Assembly (NCBI RefSeq): GCF_023094245.1
Contig: NZ_JALMEW010000001.1
Coordinates: 186,001-250,000, forward strand
Length of the DNA stretch: 64,000 nucleotides
Direction: 5' to 3'
From: Halomonas getboli
GTDB lineage: Bacteria; Pseudomonadota; Gammaproteobacteria; Pseudomonadales; Halomonadaceae
The translations under genes were made by a program, and so were the position numbers. Shown here piece by piece: positions 29,683 to 42,385 of this stretch (position 1 is the first letter of the stretch; every line of letters starts with the position of its first letter). The notes under the pieces are model-generated. The model ran no database searches. It saw only the letters and a list, made by a program, of their open reading frames with translations, and was not told where the DNA came from.

Positions 29683-30206
29683 GGGTTGTCCTGCTGTGCC
29701 GGCTCCAGGGTCATGCGCACGCGCTGACTGTCGCCGACGCCCTGGGCGTCGGAGCGGGCCTGGACGACGCGGCGATCGAGGAAGTACTCCAGATAGCCGC
29801 CGTCGAAGGTGTCGCCGCCCTTGTGGAGTTCGGCCTGGTCGACCAGCTCGATGCGCCGCTCCGCCACGTGATAGATCACGGTGCGGCCCCAGGCGCGGAC
29901 GATGGGCTCGTCGGGCGCTGGCTTCTGCTCCAGGTAGGCGCGCTGACCGGTAGCGGTGGCGGTGGTCAGCTGGCCGGCGGCGTTGCGCTGGATCTCGACG
30001 CGGTCGCCGGTCAGCTTCATGCTGCCCTGCAGGACGCTGACGTCGCCCTGATAGACGGCGGTGCCGGCGCGATCGTCGAGGTCCAGCCGGTCGGCTTCGA
30101 CCTGGATGGGGGCGCTGGCATCGCCTTCCAGCGCCAGGGCGGCGGGGGCGGTCAGCGCCGTGGTGAGCAGCGCCGCGGCGAGCAGCGAGGCGAAGGGTCG
30201 CGTCAT
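29679..30206 (-). CDS. lptA: Periplasmic LPS transport protein LptA
   Basis: Beta-jellyroll bridge protein of 175 residues with a cleavable signal peptide ([16 protein letters not shown]..., cut near ALA-LEG, about residue 25). The OstA-type body is evident in [21 protein letters not shown]. It links LptC to LptD across the periplasm. It overlaps both lptC and lptB by four bases. Confidence 0.95.
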   Translation of the reverse strand: MTRPFASLLAAALLTTALTAPAALALEGDASAPIQVEADRLDLDDRAGTAVYQGDVSVLQGSMKLTGDRVEIQRNAAGQLTTATATGQRAYLEQKPAPDEPIVRAWGRTVIYHVAERRIELVDQAELHKGGDTFDGGYLEYFLDRRVVQARSDAQGVGDSQRVRMTLEPAQQDNP

Positions 30207-30787
30207 GGCTCGGGGTCCTCCTGGGTGTCCGGCGGGTGGTGGCCGCGCACATTGTCGGTCAGTCTGGCGCGGTTGTCATCGAGCCAGGCGTCGAAGCGTT
30301 CGCCGCGCATCCACTGCGGCGGCTGGCTCAGCCGCGCCGGGGTGTCGCTCCAGGCGTGGCCGGTGTCGCTGTCATAGTGCAACCGCTCGGTCTCGAGCCG
30401 CCAGCGCTCCTCGGGCGCGGTCAGCACCGCCTGGCCCTCGAGGGTGAGCAGGTGGCCGCCGTTCTCTAGCCGCCCCTTCTTGCCGTCGGCCAGCCATAGC
30501 CGGCCTTCGCTGTCGCGCAGCTGGGCGTGGGGGGTGGTCAGGCGGGTGACGTCGTCCTCGGGGGTGTGCTCCAGGCGCGGCGTGGTCAGCCGCTGATGGG
30601 GCCTGCCCTGGGCGTCGAAGCGCGTCAGGTGGGCGTTCTCGAGGTAGTAGTCGGGCTCGCCGGTGGCGCCCTGTGGCGCGGGGCCGGGCGGCGCCACGGA
30701 GCGCTGGTCGAGCAGCGCCAGGCCGCCGCCGAGGGCGAGCAGCAGCAGGAACAGCCAGGTGCGAAAACCGGGGCGGGGCAGGCGCAT
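30203..30787 (-). CDS. lptC: LPS export protein LptC
   Basis: Bitopic protein of 194 residues: one N-terminal membrane helix (residues 10-26, [19 protein letters not shown]) and a periplasmic jellyroll containing [17 protein letters not shown]. It docks LptA to LptBFG. The C-terminal tail is acidic. It starts four bases after the kdsC stop and overlaps lptA. Confidence 0.93.
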   Translation of the reverse strand: MRLPRPGFRTWLFLLLLALGGGLALLDQRSVAPPGPAPQGATGEPDYYLENAHLTRFDAQGRPHQRLTTPRLEHTPEDDVTRLTTPHAQLRDSEGRLWLADGKKGRLENGGHLLTLEGQAVLTAPEERWRLETERLHYDSDTGHAWSDTPARLSQPPQWMRGERFDAWLDDNRARLTDNVRGHHPPDTQEDPEP

Positions 30788-30791
30788 GGCG

Positions 30792-31349
30792 TCAGCCCTG
30801 ACCGTTCAGGTAGGTGTCGAGCATGGCGTCCAGATGGCCCTGGGCCTGGAGCAGCGCATCGCAGATCTCGCGCACAGCGCCATGGCCGCCTTCGCGCTCG
30901 GTGACCCAGTCGGCGTGCTGGCGCATGTAGCGCGGGGCGCCGGGCACACTGATACCGACCCCGGCCTGATGGATCGGCGCCAGGTCGGGTAGGTCGTCGC
31001 CACAGTAGGCGACCTGGGACAGGTCGAGCCCGAGGTCCTGGCACAGCCGGCGCAGGGTGGGCAGCTTCTTCTCGACGCCCTGATGGAGATGCTTGATGCC
31101 GAGCGCGCTGGCGCGGCGGCTGACCATCGGCGAGTCGCGGCCGGTAATCAGCGCCACCTGGATGCCGGCGCGCTGGACCAGCTTGAGGCCGTGGCCGTCG
31201 AGGGTGTGGAAGGCCTTGATGCTGTCGCCGTCGGCCTCGAAATAGAGGCGGCCGTCGGTGAGCACGCCGTCCACGTCCAGGGCCAGCAGGCGCACCCGGC
31301 GCAGGCGCTCGAGCAGGTCCGGGGGCAGCGGGAATGCGTCGAGGGTCAT
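30792..31349 (-). CDS. kdsC: 3-deoxy-D-manno-octulosonate 8-phosphate phosphatase
   Basis: HAD-superfamily phosphatase of 185 residues giving free Kdo for LPS. The nucleophile motif is LALDVDGVLTDG, with LITGRDS and YCGDDLPDL as later HAD motifs and the C-terminal GGHGAVREICD characteristic of KdsC. It lies 14 bases after kdsD. Confidence 0.96.
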   Translation of the reverse strand: MTLDAFPLPPDLLERLRRVRLLALDVDGVLTDGRLYFEADGDSIKAFHTLDGHGLKLVQRAGIQVALITGRDSPMVSRRASALGIKHLHQGVEKKLPTLRRLCQDLGLDLSQVAYCGDDLPDLAPIHQAGVGISVPGAPRYMRQHADWVTEREGGHGAVREICDALLQAQGHLDAMLDTYLNGQG

Positions 31350-31363
31350 GGAATCTCCTAGGG

Positions 31364-32347
31364 TCAGATGACGCCGCTGGCCAGCAGGTCGTGCATGTGC
31401 AGGGCGCCCACCGGGCGGTCGTCGTCGTCCACCACCGCCAGCGCGGTGATGCGATTGTCCTCCATCAGCCTCACGGCCTCGGCGGCCAGGGTGTCGGGCG
31501 CGACGCGCTTGCCGGGCACGGTCATGACCTGATCCACCGTCAGCGACGAGAGGTCGCTGAACTGATCCAGGGTGCGGCGCAGGTCGCCGTCGGTATAGAC
31601 GCCGGCCAGCCGCCCGTCGGGGGCGATCACGCAGGTGAAGCCCAGGCCCTGGCGGGTGATCTCCAGTAGGGCGTCGCGCAACGGGCTGCCCAGCGCCACC
31701 TTCGGCAGCCGGCTGCCCTGGTGCATCAGGTCCGAGACCTGGAGCAGCAGGCGTTTGCCGAGGCTGCCGCCGGGGTGTGAGAGCGCGAAGTCCTCGGCGG
31801 TGAAGCCGCGGCTCTCGAGCAGCGCCACGGCCAGGGCATCGCCCAGCGCCAGGGCGGCGGTGGTGGATGAGGTCGGCGCCAGGTCCAGCGGGCAGGCCTC
31901 GCGCTCGACGCCGGCGTCCAGATGGGCCTCGGCGTGGCGGGCCAGGGTCGAGCCGGGACGGCCGGTCATGCTGATCAGCGGCGTGCCGAGGCGCTTGAGC
32001 AGCGGCAGCAGGGCGGTGACCTCGGCGGTCTCGCCGGAGTTCGACAGCGCCAGCACCACGTCGCCGGGAGTGATCATGCCCAGGTCGCCGTGGCTGGCCT
32101 CGCCCGGATGCACGAAGAACGCCGGCGTGCCGGTGCTGGCCAGGGTGGCGGCGATCTTGCCGCCGACGTGGCCGGACTTGCCCATGCCGGTGACCACCAC
32201 CCGGCCGCGACAGGCCAGGATCAGCTCGCAGGCGCGCTCGAAGTCGCCGTCGAGGCGCTCGATGAGGGCGCCGATGGCCTGCTGCTCCAGGCGCAGGGTG
32301 CGTTCTGCGCTGGCCAGCAGGCCGGCGGAGGAGGATTCGTCTGTCAT
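31364..32347 (-). CDS. kdsD: D-arabinose 5-phosphate isomerase
   Basis: Enzyme of 327 residues converting ribulose 5-phosphate to arabinose 5-phosphate, the first committed step to Kdo. An N-terminal SIS domain (VTGMGKSGHVGGKIAATLASTG; SNSGETAE) is followed by two CBS domains. The start at 32347 gives the usual length. An in-frame ATG near 32431 with AAGGGG upstream would add about 28 unconserved residues. It is the first gene of the minus-strand kdsDC-lptCAB block. Confidence 0.95.
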   Translation of the reverse strand: MTDESSSAGLLASAERTLRLEQQAIGALIERLDGDFERACELILACRGRVVVTGMGKSGHVGGKIAATLASTGTPAFFVHPGEASHGDLGMITPGDVVLALSNSGETAEVTALLPLLKRLGTPLISMTGRPGSTLARHAEAHLDAGVEREACPLDLAPTSSTTAALALGDALAVALLESRGFTAEDFALSHPGGSLGKRLLLQVSDLMHQGSRLPKVALGSPLRDALLEITRQGLGFTCVIAPDGRLAGVYTDGDLRRTLDQFSDLSSLTVDQVMTVPGKRVAPDTLAAEAVRLMEDNRITALAVVDDDDRPVGALHMHDLLASGVI

Positions 32348-32534
32348 GGGGGGATTGTTGCCTGTTGCGGTGTTGGGCTCAAGGGCGGTCGCTCCCGCCG
32401 CTGCAGGCGGGCCGCGCAAGAGGGCGCTCATTGAACCCCTTGCGCGGGCGTGGCGCAACCGGGCAAGCGCCGTGCTGGCGCCTCGGGGGCGGGTTAGGAT
32501 ACGATGTTCGATAATCTTGAAGGAAGTTCAATGG
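32348..32534. promoter_or_regulatory. kdsD-mlaF divergent intergenic region
   Basis: The mla promoter probably uses a -10 among TACGAT or GATAAT around 32500-32515, but no -35 with good spacing was found. On the minus strand an alternative kdsD start near 32431 would occupy part of it. Confidence 0.35.
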
Positions 32535-33347
32535 ATGAGTGAATCCCCTCTCATCGAGGTGGAGGGCCTGCGCTTCTCTCGCGGAGAAACGGAGATCTTC
32601 CGCGGCCTCGACATGGTGGTGCCCCGCGGCAAGATCACCGCGATCATGGGCCCCAGCGGCACCGGCAAGACCACCCTGCTCAAGCTGATCGGCGGCCAGC
32701 TCGCGCCCGATGCCGGGCGGGTGCGGATCGCCGGTGAGGACGTGCACGCGCTGTCGCGCAAGGCGCTGTTCCGGCTGCGCCGACGCATGGGCATGCTGTT
32801 CCAGAGCGGGGCGCTGTTCTCCGACCTCGACGTGTTCGAGAATGTGGCCTTCCCGCTGCGCGTGCACACCGACCTGCCCGAATCGATGGTCCGCGACCTG
32901 GTGCTGATGAAGCTCCAGGCCGTGGGGCTGCGCGGCGCCCGGGCGCTGATGCCGTCGGAGCTTTCCGGCGGCATGGCGCGGCGCGTGGCGCTGGCCCGGG
33001 CGATCGCCCTGGATCCGGAGCTGATCCTCTATGACGAGCCCTTCGTCGGCCAGGATCCCATCTCCATGGGCGTGCTGGTGCAGCTGATCCGCCGCCTCAA
33101 CGATGCCCTGGGACTCACCGCGGTGGTGGTGTCGCACGATATCAAGGAAACGCTGTCCATCGCCGACTACGTCTACGTGATCGCCGACGGCCGGGTGATG
33201 GCCCAGGGCACGCCGCAGAGCCTGGACGTGGATCGCGACCCCAGGGTCAGCCAGTTCATCCACGGCGAGCCGGACGGCCCGGTGCCGTTCCACTATCCCG
33301 CCAGGGATTTCTACGACGACCTGCTCGGCACGGGAGGGCCGCGATGA
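32535..33347 (+). CDS. mlaF: Phospholipid ABC transporter ATPase MlaF
   Basis: ABC ATPase of 270 residues driving the MlaFEDB complex that maintains outer-membrane lipid asymmetry. Walker A GPSGTGKT, signature LSGGM and Walker [13 protein letters not shown] are present. The ATG at 32535 is in frame and follows AAGGAA; an ATG at 32531 is out of frame. First gene of mlaFEDCB-ibaG-murA, divergent from kdsD. Confidence 0.96.
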   Translation: MSESPLIEVEGLRFSRGETEIFRGLDMVVPRGKITAIMGPSGTGKTTLLKLIGGQLAPDAGRVRIAGEDVHALSRKALFRLRRRMGMLFQSGALFSDLDVFENVAFPLRVHTDLPESMVRDLVLMKLQAVGLRGARALMPSELSGGMARRVALARAIALDPELILYDEPFVGQDPISMGVLVQLIRRLNDALGLTAVVVSHDIKETLSIADYVYVIADGRVMAQGTPQSLDVDRDPRVSQFIHGEPDGPVPFHYPARDFYDDLLGTGGPR

Positions 33348-34126
33348 CCGCTCTGATTCGGCGCCTGGGGCGCCTGGGCTGCGACCTGACCGAGGGGCTC
33401 GGCCAGGCCACCCTGCTGCTCGTCCAGTCGGCCGTCGGCGCGCCCTCCGGCGAGGGCGTCCGCCTGTGGCTGCGCCAGATGTATTTCGTCGGCGTGCTGT
33501 CGCTGGCCATCGTGCTGGTCTCGGGGCTGTTCATCGGCATGGTGCTGGGCCTGCAGGGCTACACCATCCTGGTCGATTTCGGCGCCGAGGACGCGCTCGG
33601 GCAGATGGTGGCGCTGTCGCTGCTGCGCGAGCTGGCGCCGGTGGTGGCGGCGCTGCTGTTCGCCGGCCGCGCCGGCTCGGCGCTGACCGCCGAGATCGGC
33701 CTGATGAAGGCCACCGAGCAGCTCACCAGCATGGAGATGATCGGCGTCGACCCGCTGCGCCGGGTGGTCGCCCCGCGCCTGTGGGCGGGCTTCGTCGCGC
33801 TGCCGCTGTTGACCATCGGTTTCGGCGTGATCGGCATCTGGGGCGGCGAGCTGGTCGGGGTGAAGTGGCTGGGCGTCTTCGAGGGCTCCTACTGGGGCAA
33901 CATGCAGGCCAGCGTCGCCTTCGTCGACGACGTGCTCAACGGGCTGATCAAGAGTCTGGTGTTCGCCCTGGTGGTGACCTGGATCGCGGTCTACCAGGGC
34001 TATGCCCTGGTGCCGACCTCGGAAGGCATTGCCCGCGCCACCACGCGGACGGTGGTGTACGCCTCGCTGGCGGTGCTGGGGCTGGATTTCGTACTGACCG
34101 CCCTGATGTTCGGCGGGCTCTCCTGA
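33344..34126 (+). CDS. mlaE: Phospholipid ABC transporter permease MlaE
   Basis: Membrane permease of 260 residues with five or six helices and the MlaE motif [27 protein letters not shown]. It overlaps the mlaF stop by four bases (ATGA). The family was formerly called toluene tolerance protein Ttg2B. Confidence 0.96.
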   Translation: MTALIRRLGRLGCDLTEGLGQATLLLVQSAVGAPSGEGVRLWLRQMYFVGVLSLAIVLVSGLFIGMVLGLQGYTILVDFGAEDALGQMVALSLLRELAPVVAALLFAGRAGSALTAEIGLMKATEQLTSMEMIGVDPLRRVVAPRLWAGFVALPLLTIGFGVIGIWGGELVGVKWLGVFEGSYWGNMQASVAFVDDVLNGLIKSLVFALVVTWIAVYQGYALVPTSEGIARATTRTVVYASLAVLGLDFVLTALMFGGLS

Positions 34127-34184
34127 GCCGCGAAGACGGGTAACACGGCGGCCTGGCGCCGCCGCGGATTTGTGGAGACATGGA

Positions 34185-34649
34185 ATGAAGCGCAGCAAGA
34201 CGATGGAACTGGGCGTCGGCCTGTTCATGCTGGCCGGCATCCTGGGGCTGCTGTTCCTCGCCCTGAGGGTCAGCGGCCTGAGCCTCGAGCCCCCGGGTGA
34301 CGACTTCCACCTGGAGGCCAACTTCGCCAACGTCGGCGGACTCAAGCCGCGCGCCCGGGTCACCATGGCCGGGGTCACCGTCGGCCGCGTCGAGAGCATC
34401 GATTTCGACCCCGAGTGGTACGACGCCAGGGTGGTGCTGACGCTCGACGACGAGCTCGAGGACAAGCTGCCCGAGGACAGCACCGCGGCGATCCTGACGT
34501 CGGGCCTGCTCGGCGAGCAGTACGTGGGGCTGTCGGTAGGCGGCGCCCCCAATACGCTGGCGGACGGCGATCGCATCCGCGATACCCAGTCCGCCCTGGT
34601 GCTGGAAGAACTCATCCAGCAGTTCGTGTCCAACATGGCCAAGGAGTGA
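34185..34649 (+). CDS. mlaD: Phospholipid-binding MCE-domain protein MlaD
   Basis: Protein of 154 residues with an N-terminal membrane helix (residues 7-25) and one MCE domain (GGLKPRARVTMAGVTVGRVESI; TSGLLGEQYVGLSVG). It forms the hexameric periplasmic ring on MlaE. The ATG at 34185 follows GGAG; the TTG at 34170 is not supported. Slightly shorter than the E. coli protein, like the Pseudomonas form. Confidence 0.95.
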   Translation: MKRSKTMELGVGLFMLAGILGLLFLALRVSGLSLEPPGDDFHLEANFANVGGLKPRARVTMAGVTVGRVESIDFDPEWYDARVVLTLDDELEDKLPEDSTAAILTSGLLGEQYVGLSVGGAPNTLADGDRIRDTQSALVLEELIQQFVSNMAKE

Positions 34650-34654
34650 ACACC

Positions 34655-35311
34655 ATGAACGCAACGATGCTTTCCAAGCGCCTGACGGCCGCCATGGCGA
34701 TCATGGCGCTGCTGCTGGCGGCGCTGCCGGCAATGGCCCAGGCCAACACCCCCGAGCAGCTGATTCGCGACAGCGTCGATGAGCTGATGGGCGACATCGA
34801 GGGGCGCAAGGACTACTACCGCGCGCATCCCGGCGAGCTCGAGGCCGTGGTCGACGACAGCCTCGAGGACGTGGCCGACTTTCGCTACATCGGTGCCAGC
34901 GTGATGGGGCGCTATTTCCGCAACGCCACGCCGGCGCAGCGCTCGCGCTTCGTCGACACCTTCCGTCAGACGCTGATCGACACCTACGCCAAGGGGCTGG
35001 TGACCTTTGACTATCAGGAGATCCGCGTCCTCGACAAGCAGGAGGCCTCGCGCTACGACGACCAGGCCAGCGTCGAGATGGAAGTGGTGGCCAGCGACGG
35101 TACCGTCTACCCGGTGAGCTATTCGCTGCGTCTGCACGACGACCAGTGGAAGGTGGTCAACGTCATCGTCAACGGCATCAACCTGGGGCTGACCTTCCGC
35201 AACCAGTTCGACCAGGCCATGCGCGACCAGAATCGCGACTATGACGCCGTGATCGACGGCTGGGCGCCGGAGCTCGCCGTCGACGAACTGGAGCAGGGCG
35301 ACCAGGGATGA
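34655..35311 (+). CDS. mlaC: Periplasmic phospholipid carrier MlaC
   Basis: Soluble periplasmic lipid shuttle of 218 residues with a signal peptide cleaved near AMAQA (about residue 29). The conserved FRYIGASVMGRYFRNATPAQRSRF helix and the C-terminal FRNQFDQA segment identify it. It carries lipids from the MlaA complex to MlaD. Starts five bases after mlaD and overlaps mlaB. Confidence 0.95.
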   Translation: MNATMLSKRLTAAMAIMALLLAALPAMAQANTPEQLIRDSVDELMGDIEGRKDYYRAHPGELEAVVDDSLEDVADFRYIGASVMGRYFRNATPAQRSRFVDTFRQTLIDTYAKGLVTFDYQEIRVLDKQEASRYDDQASVEMEVVASDGTVYPVSYSLRLHDDQWKVVNVIVNGINLGLTFRNQFDQAMRDQNRDYDAVIDGWAPELAVDELEQGDQG

Positions 35312-35646
35312 GCGTGCTGCTGGAAAACGGCGCCAATCGCCTCGAGGTCGACGGCGAGGTGCTGTCGGTCTCCGGCGAGGTCGACTTCGACGGTGCGGCG
35401 GAGATTGCCGCGGCCGGCCAGCGCTGGCTCGCCGGCCTGAACGAAGGCAGCCGCGTGATCTTCGACCTCGGCGGGGTGGGGCGCGTCAGCAGCGCGGCGG
35501 TCAGCGTGCTGCTGGAATGGACACGCCAGAGCCGGGAAAGCCGGCTCGACGTCGAGTCGGTCAGGCTCTCTGCACCGCTGGCGCGGCTGACCGAGGTCGC
35601 CGGGGTCGATGCCCTGCTGCCGGTGGAGGTGAGGGTCGGGGCTTAG
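35308..35646 (+). CDS. mlaB: STAS-domain protein MlaB
   Basis: Cytoplasmic STAS protein of 112 residues that binds MlaF and is needed for transporter assembly. The segment VIFDLGGVGRVSSAAVSVLLEW is the STAS core. ATGA overlap with mlaC. The TAG stop is the first part of a heptamer array. Confidence 0.9.
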   Translation: MSVLLENGANRLEVDGEVLSVSGEVDFDGAAEIAAAGQRWLAGLNEGSRVIFDLGGVGRVSSAAVSVLLEWTRQSRESRLDVESVRLSAPLARLTEVAGVDALLPVEVRVGA

Positions 35647-35723
35647 GTTCGAGGTTCGAGATCAGGGGAGGGGGCGAGGTTAGAGGTTCCTCGCGCCTCG
35701 CTCCTTCCTCCTCGCCCCTGTCG
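35643..35723. repeat. Direct then inverted heptamer array after mlaB
   Basis: Direct units TTAGGTT, CGAGGTT (35643-35656) and again CGAGGTT, AGAGGTT (35675-35688) abut four inverted units CCTCGCG, CCTCGCT, CCTTCCT, CCTCGCC (35689-35716). The two halves can fold back on each other. It starts at the mlaB stop and precedes ibaG. Confidence 0.65.
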
Positions 35724-35836
35724 ACATGCCCGTCGCCAACGGCGCCGCTTTTCATTACCATGGTCGGCCTGTTCGTCCCGCCATCGCCCCGCGCGATGGC
35801 GCTTTCACGGATCAACCAATTTCTAGCGAGGGTTCG

Positions 35837-37367
<1,531 letters not shown>

Positions 37368-37386
37368 GCCGACAACAGGCGAGACC

Positions 37387-38040
37387 ATGAGCAAGCAACT
37401 GATTCTGGCCCTCTCCAAGGGCCGCATTCTCGACGAGACGCTGCCGCTGCTGGCCGAGGCCGGCATCACGCCCGCCGAGGACCTGGGGGCCAGCCGCAAG
37501 CTCCTGTTCGACACCAACCTGCCGGACGTCAAGCTGGTGGTGATCCGCGCCACCGACGTACCGACCTACGTCCAGCTCGGCGCCGCCGACGTCGGCGTGG
37601 CGGGCAAGGACGTGCTGCTCGAGCACGGCGCCGAGGGGCTCTACGAGCCGCTGGACCTGGAAATCGCCGACTGCAAGCTGATGACCGCGGGCGTGACCGG
37701 CGCCGAGCCGTCGCACGCCCGGCGCCGGGTGGCCACCAAATTCGTCAACGTGGCCAAGCGCTACTACGCCGAGCAGGGCATCCAGGCCGAGGTGATCAAG
37801 CTCTACGGCGCCATGGAGCTGGCGCCATTGATGAATCTGGCCGACGAGATCGTCGACATCGTCGACACCGGCAACACCCTGCGCGCCAACGGCATGGAGC
37901 CGCGCGAGCTGATCGCACCGATCTCCACCCGCCTGGTGGTCAACAAGGCGGCCATGACCATGAAGCATGATCGTCTCAAGCCGCTGATCACCCGCCTGCG
38001 CGAGGCGGTCGAGCGGCGCAGCGCCGAGACGCCGGCCTGA
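37387..38040 (+). CDS. hisG: ATP phosphoribosyltransferase, short form
   Basis: Enzyme of 217 residues that opens histidine synthesis by coupling ATP and [13 protein letters not shown] at the N-terminus and the PRPP loop [13 protein letters not shown] identify it. It lacks the C-terminal ACT-like regulatory domain, so it is the short form that requires HisZ as partner; hisZ is not in this window. Twenty bases after murA. Confidence 0.96.
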   Translation: MSKQLILALSKGRILDETLPLLAEAGITPAEDLGASRKLLFDTNLPDVKLVVIRATDVPTYVQLGAADVGVAGKDVLLEHGAEGLYEPLDLEIADCKLMTAGVTGAEPSHARRRVATKFVNVAKRYYAEQGIQAEVIKLYGAMELAPLMNLADEIVDIVDTGNTLRANGMEPRELIAPISTRLVVNKAAMTMKHDRLKPLITRLREAVERRSAETPA

Positions 38041-38074
38041 GCGGCCGGTCATCCGCGAGAGGAAAGCAATCGTC

Positions 38075-39397
38075 ATGAGTGAAGCGTCCACCGGCCGTCT
38101 CGAGATCGCGCGTCTGTCCACTGCCGACGCGGACTTCGAGGCGCGCCTCGATGCCCTGCTGGCCTGGGAAGGCGTGTCCGACGACGAGGTTCAGCGCCGC
38201 GTCGCCGACATCCTCGAGGCCGTGAAGACCCGCGGCGACGCCGCCGTGGTCGAGACCAGCAACCGCTTCGATCGCCTCTCGGCGTCGAGCATGGCCGACC
38301 TGACCCTGGGGCCGGATCGCCTGCGCCAGGCCTTCGAGGGGCTGCCCGAGGACCAGCGCCGGGCGCTGGCCACCGCCGCCGATCGCGTGCGTCGCTACCA
38401 CGAGCACCAGAAGCCGGAATCCTGGTCCTATACCGAGGACGACGGCACGGTGCTCGGCCAGCAGGTCATGCCGCTGGATCGCGCCGGCATCTACGTGCCC
38501 GGCGGCAAGGCCGCCTACCCGTCCTCGGTGCTGATGAACGCGCTGCCGGCCCACGTGGCCGGCGTCGGCGAGATCGTCATGGTGGTGCCGACCCCGGACG
38601 GCGTGCTCAACGAGCTGGTGCTGGCCGCCGCCCACCTGGCGGGCGTCGATCATGTCTTCACCATCGGCGGCGCCCAGGCCGTGGCCGCGCTGGCCTACGG
38701 CACCGAGACGGTGCCGCGGGTGGACAAGATCGTCGGCCCCGGCAACATCTACGTGGCTACCGCCAAGCGGGCGGTATTCGGCCAGGTCGGTATCGACATG
38801 ATCGCCGGCCCGTCGGAGATCCTGGCGGTCTCCGACGGCGGCACCGACGCCAACTGGCTGGCCATGGACCTGTTCTCCCAGGCCGAGCACGACGAGGACG
38901 CCCAGTCGATCCTGGTGAGCTGGGACGCCGACCATCTGGACGCGGTCGGCGAGTCCATGGTGCGCCTGCTGCCGACCATGGAGCGCGAGGCGATCATCCG
39001 CACCTCGCTGGCCGAGCGCGGTGCGCTGATCCAGTGTCGCGACCGCGACGAGGCGGTGGCGCTGATCAACCGCATTGCCCCGGAGCACCTGGAGCTGTCG
39101 GTGGCCGATCCCGAGGCCTGGCTGCCCGAGGTGCGCCACGCCGGCGCTATCTTCATGGGCCGCCACACCGCCGAGGCGCTGGGTGACTACTGCGCGGGGC
39201 CGAACCACGTGCTGCCGACCTCGGGCACGGCGCGTTTCTCCTCGCCGCTGGGCGTCTACGACTTCCAGAAGCGTTCCTCGCTGATCGGCTGCTCGGCCGA
39301 GGGTGCCTCCACGCTGGGCCGCACCGCCTCGGTGCTGGCGCGCGGCGAATCGCTGACCGCCCACGCCCGCAGCGCCGAGTATCGCATCCGCGATTGA
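38075..39397 (+). CDS. hisD: Histidinol dehydrogenase
   Basis: NAD-dependent zinc enzyme of 440 residues making the last two oxidations to histidine. Visible are [52 protein letters not shown] and the zinc/catalytic region around PEHLELSV. It follows hisG by 34 bases and ends at a bidirectional terminator. Confidence 0.97.
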   Translation: MSEASTGRLEIARLSTADADFEARLDALLAWEGVSDDEVQRRVADILEAVKTRGDAAVVETSNRFDRLSASSMADLTLGPDRLRQAFEGLPEDQRRALATAADRVRRYHEHQKPESWSYTEDDGTVLGQQVMPLDRAGIYVPGGKAAYPSSVLMNALPAHVAGVGEIVMVVPTPDGVLNELVLAAAHLAGVDHVFTIGGAQAVAALAYGTETVPRVDKIVGPGNIYVATAKRAVFGQVGIDMIAGPSEILAVSDGGTDANWLAMDLFSQAEHDEDAQSILVSWDADHLDAVGESMVRLLPTMEREAIIRTSLAERGALIQCRDRDEAVALINRIAPEHLELSVADPEAWLPEVRHAGAIFMGRHTAEALGDYCAGPNHVLPTSGTARFSSPLGVYDFQKRSSLIGCSAEGASTLGRTASVLARGESLTAHARSAEYRIRD

Positions 39398-39421
39398 GTG
39401 GACGAGGTGCGTGCGGCGAAT

Positions 39422-39456
39422 GCAAAACGGCCCCGTCGATGACGGGGCCGTTTTGC
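39422..39456. terminator. Bidirectional terminator between hisD and degS
   Basis: GCAAAACGGCCCCGTC pairs perfectly with GACGGGGCCGTTTTGC across GAT. The A and T runs at the stem base serve both strands. Confidence 0.88.
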
Positions 39457-39475
39457 GTTGGGCGGGACGAGCGGG

Positions 39476-40720
<1,245 letters not shown>

Positions 40721-40878
40721 GCGGCGGGCTTCCTTCTGGTGCGTGGTCGCGGGGTGGCGTGGCGGCGGATTAGAATGGCCGCCCGGGTGTTGCATCGGGT
40801 GTCGTGACGACAAGCGTCACGCGGTGCAACAGGCGGGCTAGATTGTAACATTGCATGCGAGAACCGTCCGGAGGCTTC

Positions 40879-41640
40879 ATGACGACATCCGCGGAACTGG
40901 TAGCGGCCTGCGAGCGGCTGCTGTCACCCGAGCGTTTCAAGGACTACACCCTCAACGGCCTGCAGGTCGAGGGCCGAGAGCGGGTCGCTCGGGTGATGAC
41001 CGGCGTCACCGCCTGCCAGGCGCTGCTCGACGAGGCCGTGGCCTGGGAGGCCGACCTGCTGCTGGTGCATCACGGCTATTTCTGGAAGAACGAGCCGGTG
41101 GCGGTGACCGGCATGAAGCGCCGCCGGCTGGCGACCCTGCTGGGGCACGACATCGGTCTGCTGGCCTATCACCTGCCGCTGGACGCCCACGCCGAGCTCG
41201 GCAACAACGCCCGACTCGGCGAGCGGCTGGGCTTCGCGGCGGAGGGCTGTGCCGACGGCGAGCGCGGCGAGGGGCTGATCTGGCTGGGGCGGCCGTCCGC
41301 GCCGATGAGTGCGGCGGTGCTGGCCGAGCACGTCGGCGAGCGGCTGGGCCGCGCGCCGCTGCTGATCGAGGCGCCGGGCGTCGGCGAGATTCGCCGCGTG
41401 GCCTGGTGCACCGGTGGTGCTCAGGACATGATCGCCGAGGCCGCGGCGGCCGGCGCCGATGCCTTCATTTCCGGTGAGATCTCGGAGCGCACCACCCATC
41501 TGGCACGGGAGCTGGGCATCCATTATCTGGCGGCGGGGCATCACGCGACCGAGCGTTACGGCGTCCAGGCGCTGGGCGATCGGCTGGCCGAGGAGTTCGG
41601 CGTCGAGCATCGCTTCGTCGATATCGACAATCCGGCCTAG
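40879..41640 (+). CDS. Nif3-like dinuclear metal centre protein
   Basis: Protein of 253 residues of the Nif3/YbgI family, forming toroidal hexamers with a two-metal site. Metal ligands are suggested by LLLVHHGYFW, YHLPLDAHAELGNN and LAAGHHATERYG. GGAGG five bases upstream fixes the ATG at 40879 over one at 40855. Function unclear; YbgI has been proposed as a GTP cyclohydrolase 1 type 2 homologue or nucleic-acid-related enzyme, neither firmly shown. Divergent from the DegS-like gene. Confidence 0.88.
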   Translation: MTTSAELVAACERLLSPERFKDYTLNGLQVEGRERVARVMTGVTACQALLDEAVAWEADLLLVHHGYFWKNEPVAVTGMKRRRLATLLGHDIGLLAYHLPLDAHAELGNNARLGERLGFAAEGCADGERGEGLIWLGRPSAPMSAAVLAEHVGERLGRAPLLIEAPGVGEIRRVAWCTGGAQDMIAEAAAAGADAFISGEISERTTHLARELGIHYLAAGHHATERYGVQALGDRLAEEFGVEHRFVDIDNPA

Positions 41641-41671
41641 CCGTCCGGCTCGTTCCCTCGGGCGAGAGCCG

Positions 41672-41714
41672 AAAATCAAGACGCCGCCCGCGGCCGTTGG
41701 CCTCGGGCGGCGTC
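41672..41714 (-). terminator. Intrinsic terminator of zapG
   Basis: GACGCCGCCCG (41680-41690) pairs with CGGGCGGCGTC (41704-41714), with an inner GGCC/GGCC hairpin. On the minus strand it is followed by the T-rich TTGATTTTC. Confidence 0.7.
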
Positions 41715-41763
41715 GGGACGTCTCGAACAGGCCTCGCGAATGGGCTGCGCGAGCGTTCGCTCC

Positions 41764-42204
41764 TCAGTAGCGGGGCGGCTGGGGCGCGTCGCCGTCGTTC
41801 TGCTTGAGGCCGAAGTCTTCGGAGAGGGTGCCGCGATTGCCGTCGGCGTAGTCGCGAGGGGCGGCGAGATCCGCGCTGGCATCGGCCTCGGCGCTGACCG
41901 CTTCGGCGGCCGGTGCCGGTGCGGGGCCGAGCTCGGGGCGGCGGGGCGCTTCGACGTTGAGGCGGGTGGTGGCCTCGCCGACTTCCCTGTTCAGCGCGTC
42001 GGCCAGGCCGCCCAGGCGCTCGAAATGCTCGCTGACGCCGTCGCGCAGCTCGGTCAGCTGGCGATCGCGTTCGGCCAGGCGCTGGCGCAGCGCCTGGGCA
42101 TTGCGCGCCCCGGCATTGATCAGGTGATAGCCCAGCACGCCGAAGCCGATTCCGGCCAGCAGGCAGGCGGCGCCCAGCATCCAGTTGATATTGCTTATTT
42201 CCAC
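41764..42204 (-). CDS. zapG: Z-ring/envelope factor ZapG (YhcB, DUF1043)
   Basis: Inner-membrane protein of 146 residues: one N-terminal helix (WMLGAACLLAGIGFGVLGYH), a charged coiled coil (residues 33-75) and a low-complexity Ala/Pro tail. GTG at 42204 is the start, since GGAG lies six bases upstream and it places the helix at the N-terminus; the longer frame to 42393 is a shadow. YhcB links division, envelope growth and cell width. It is divergent from zapE. Confidence 0.82.
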   Translation of the reverse strand: MEISNINWMLGAACLLAGIGFGVLGYHLINAGARNAQALRQRLAERDRQLTELRDGVSEHFERLGGLADALNREVGEATTRLNVEAPRRPELGPAPAPAAEAVSAEADASADLAAPRDYADGNRGTLSEDFGLKQNDGDAPQPPRY

Positions 42205-42385
42205 GTTGTTCTCCAGAGCGGTCGATCGGCTCGGCGTCGGCGACCGGCTCCATGCCGGGCGCGACGGCGCGCCCATTATAGGGCCGAGGCGGACGCCGGG
42301 GTCAACGACCGCCCGGCGATGCCAAGCGACGGCCCGGCGCGTATAATCCCTCTCTTTCACCGGATGCCGAGGACCATCGCCCCCC

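Noticed and set aside
32431-32458. Longer kdsD start
   Set aside because: Adds unconserved residues; the start at 32347 gives the family length, although AAGGGG upstream of the ATG near 32431 keeps it possible.
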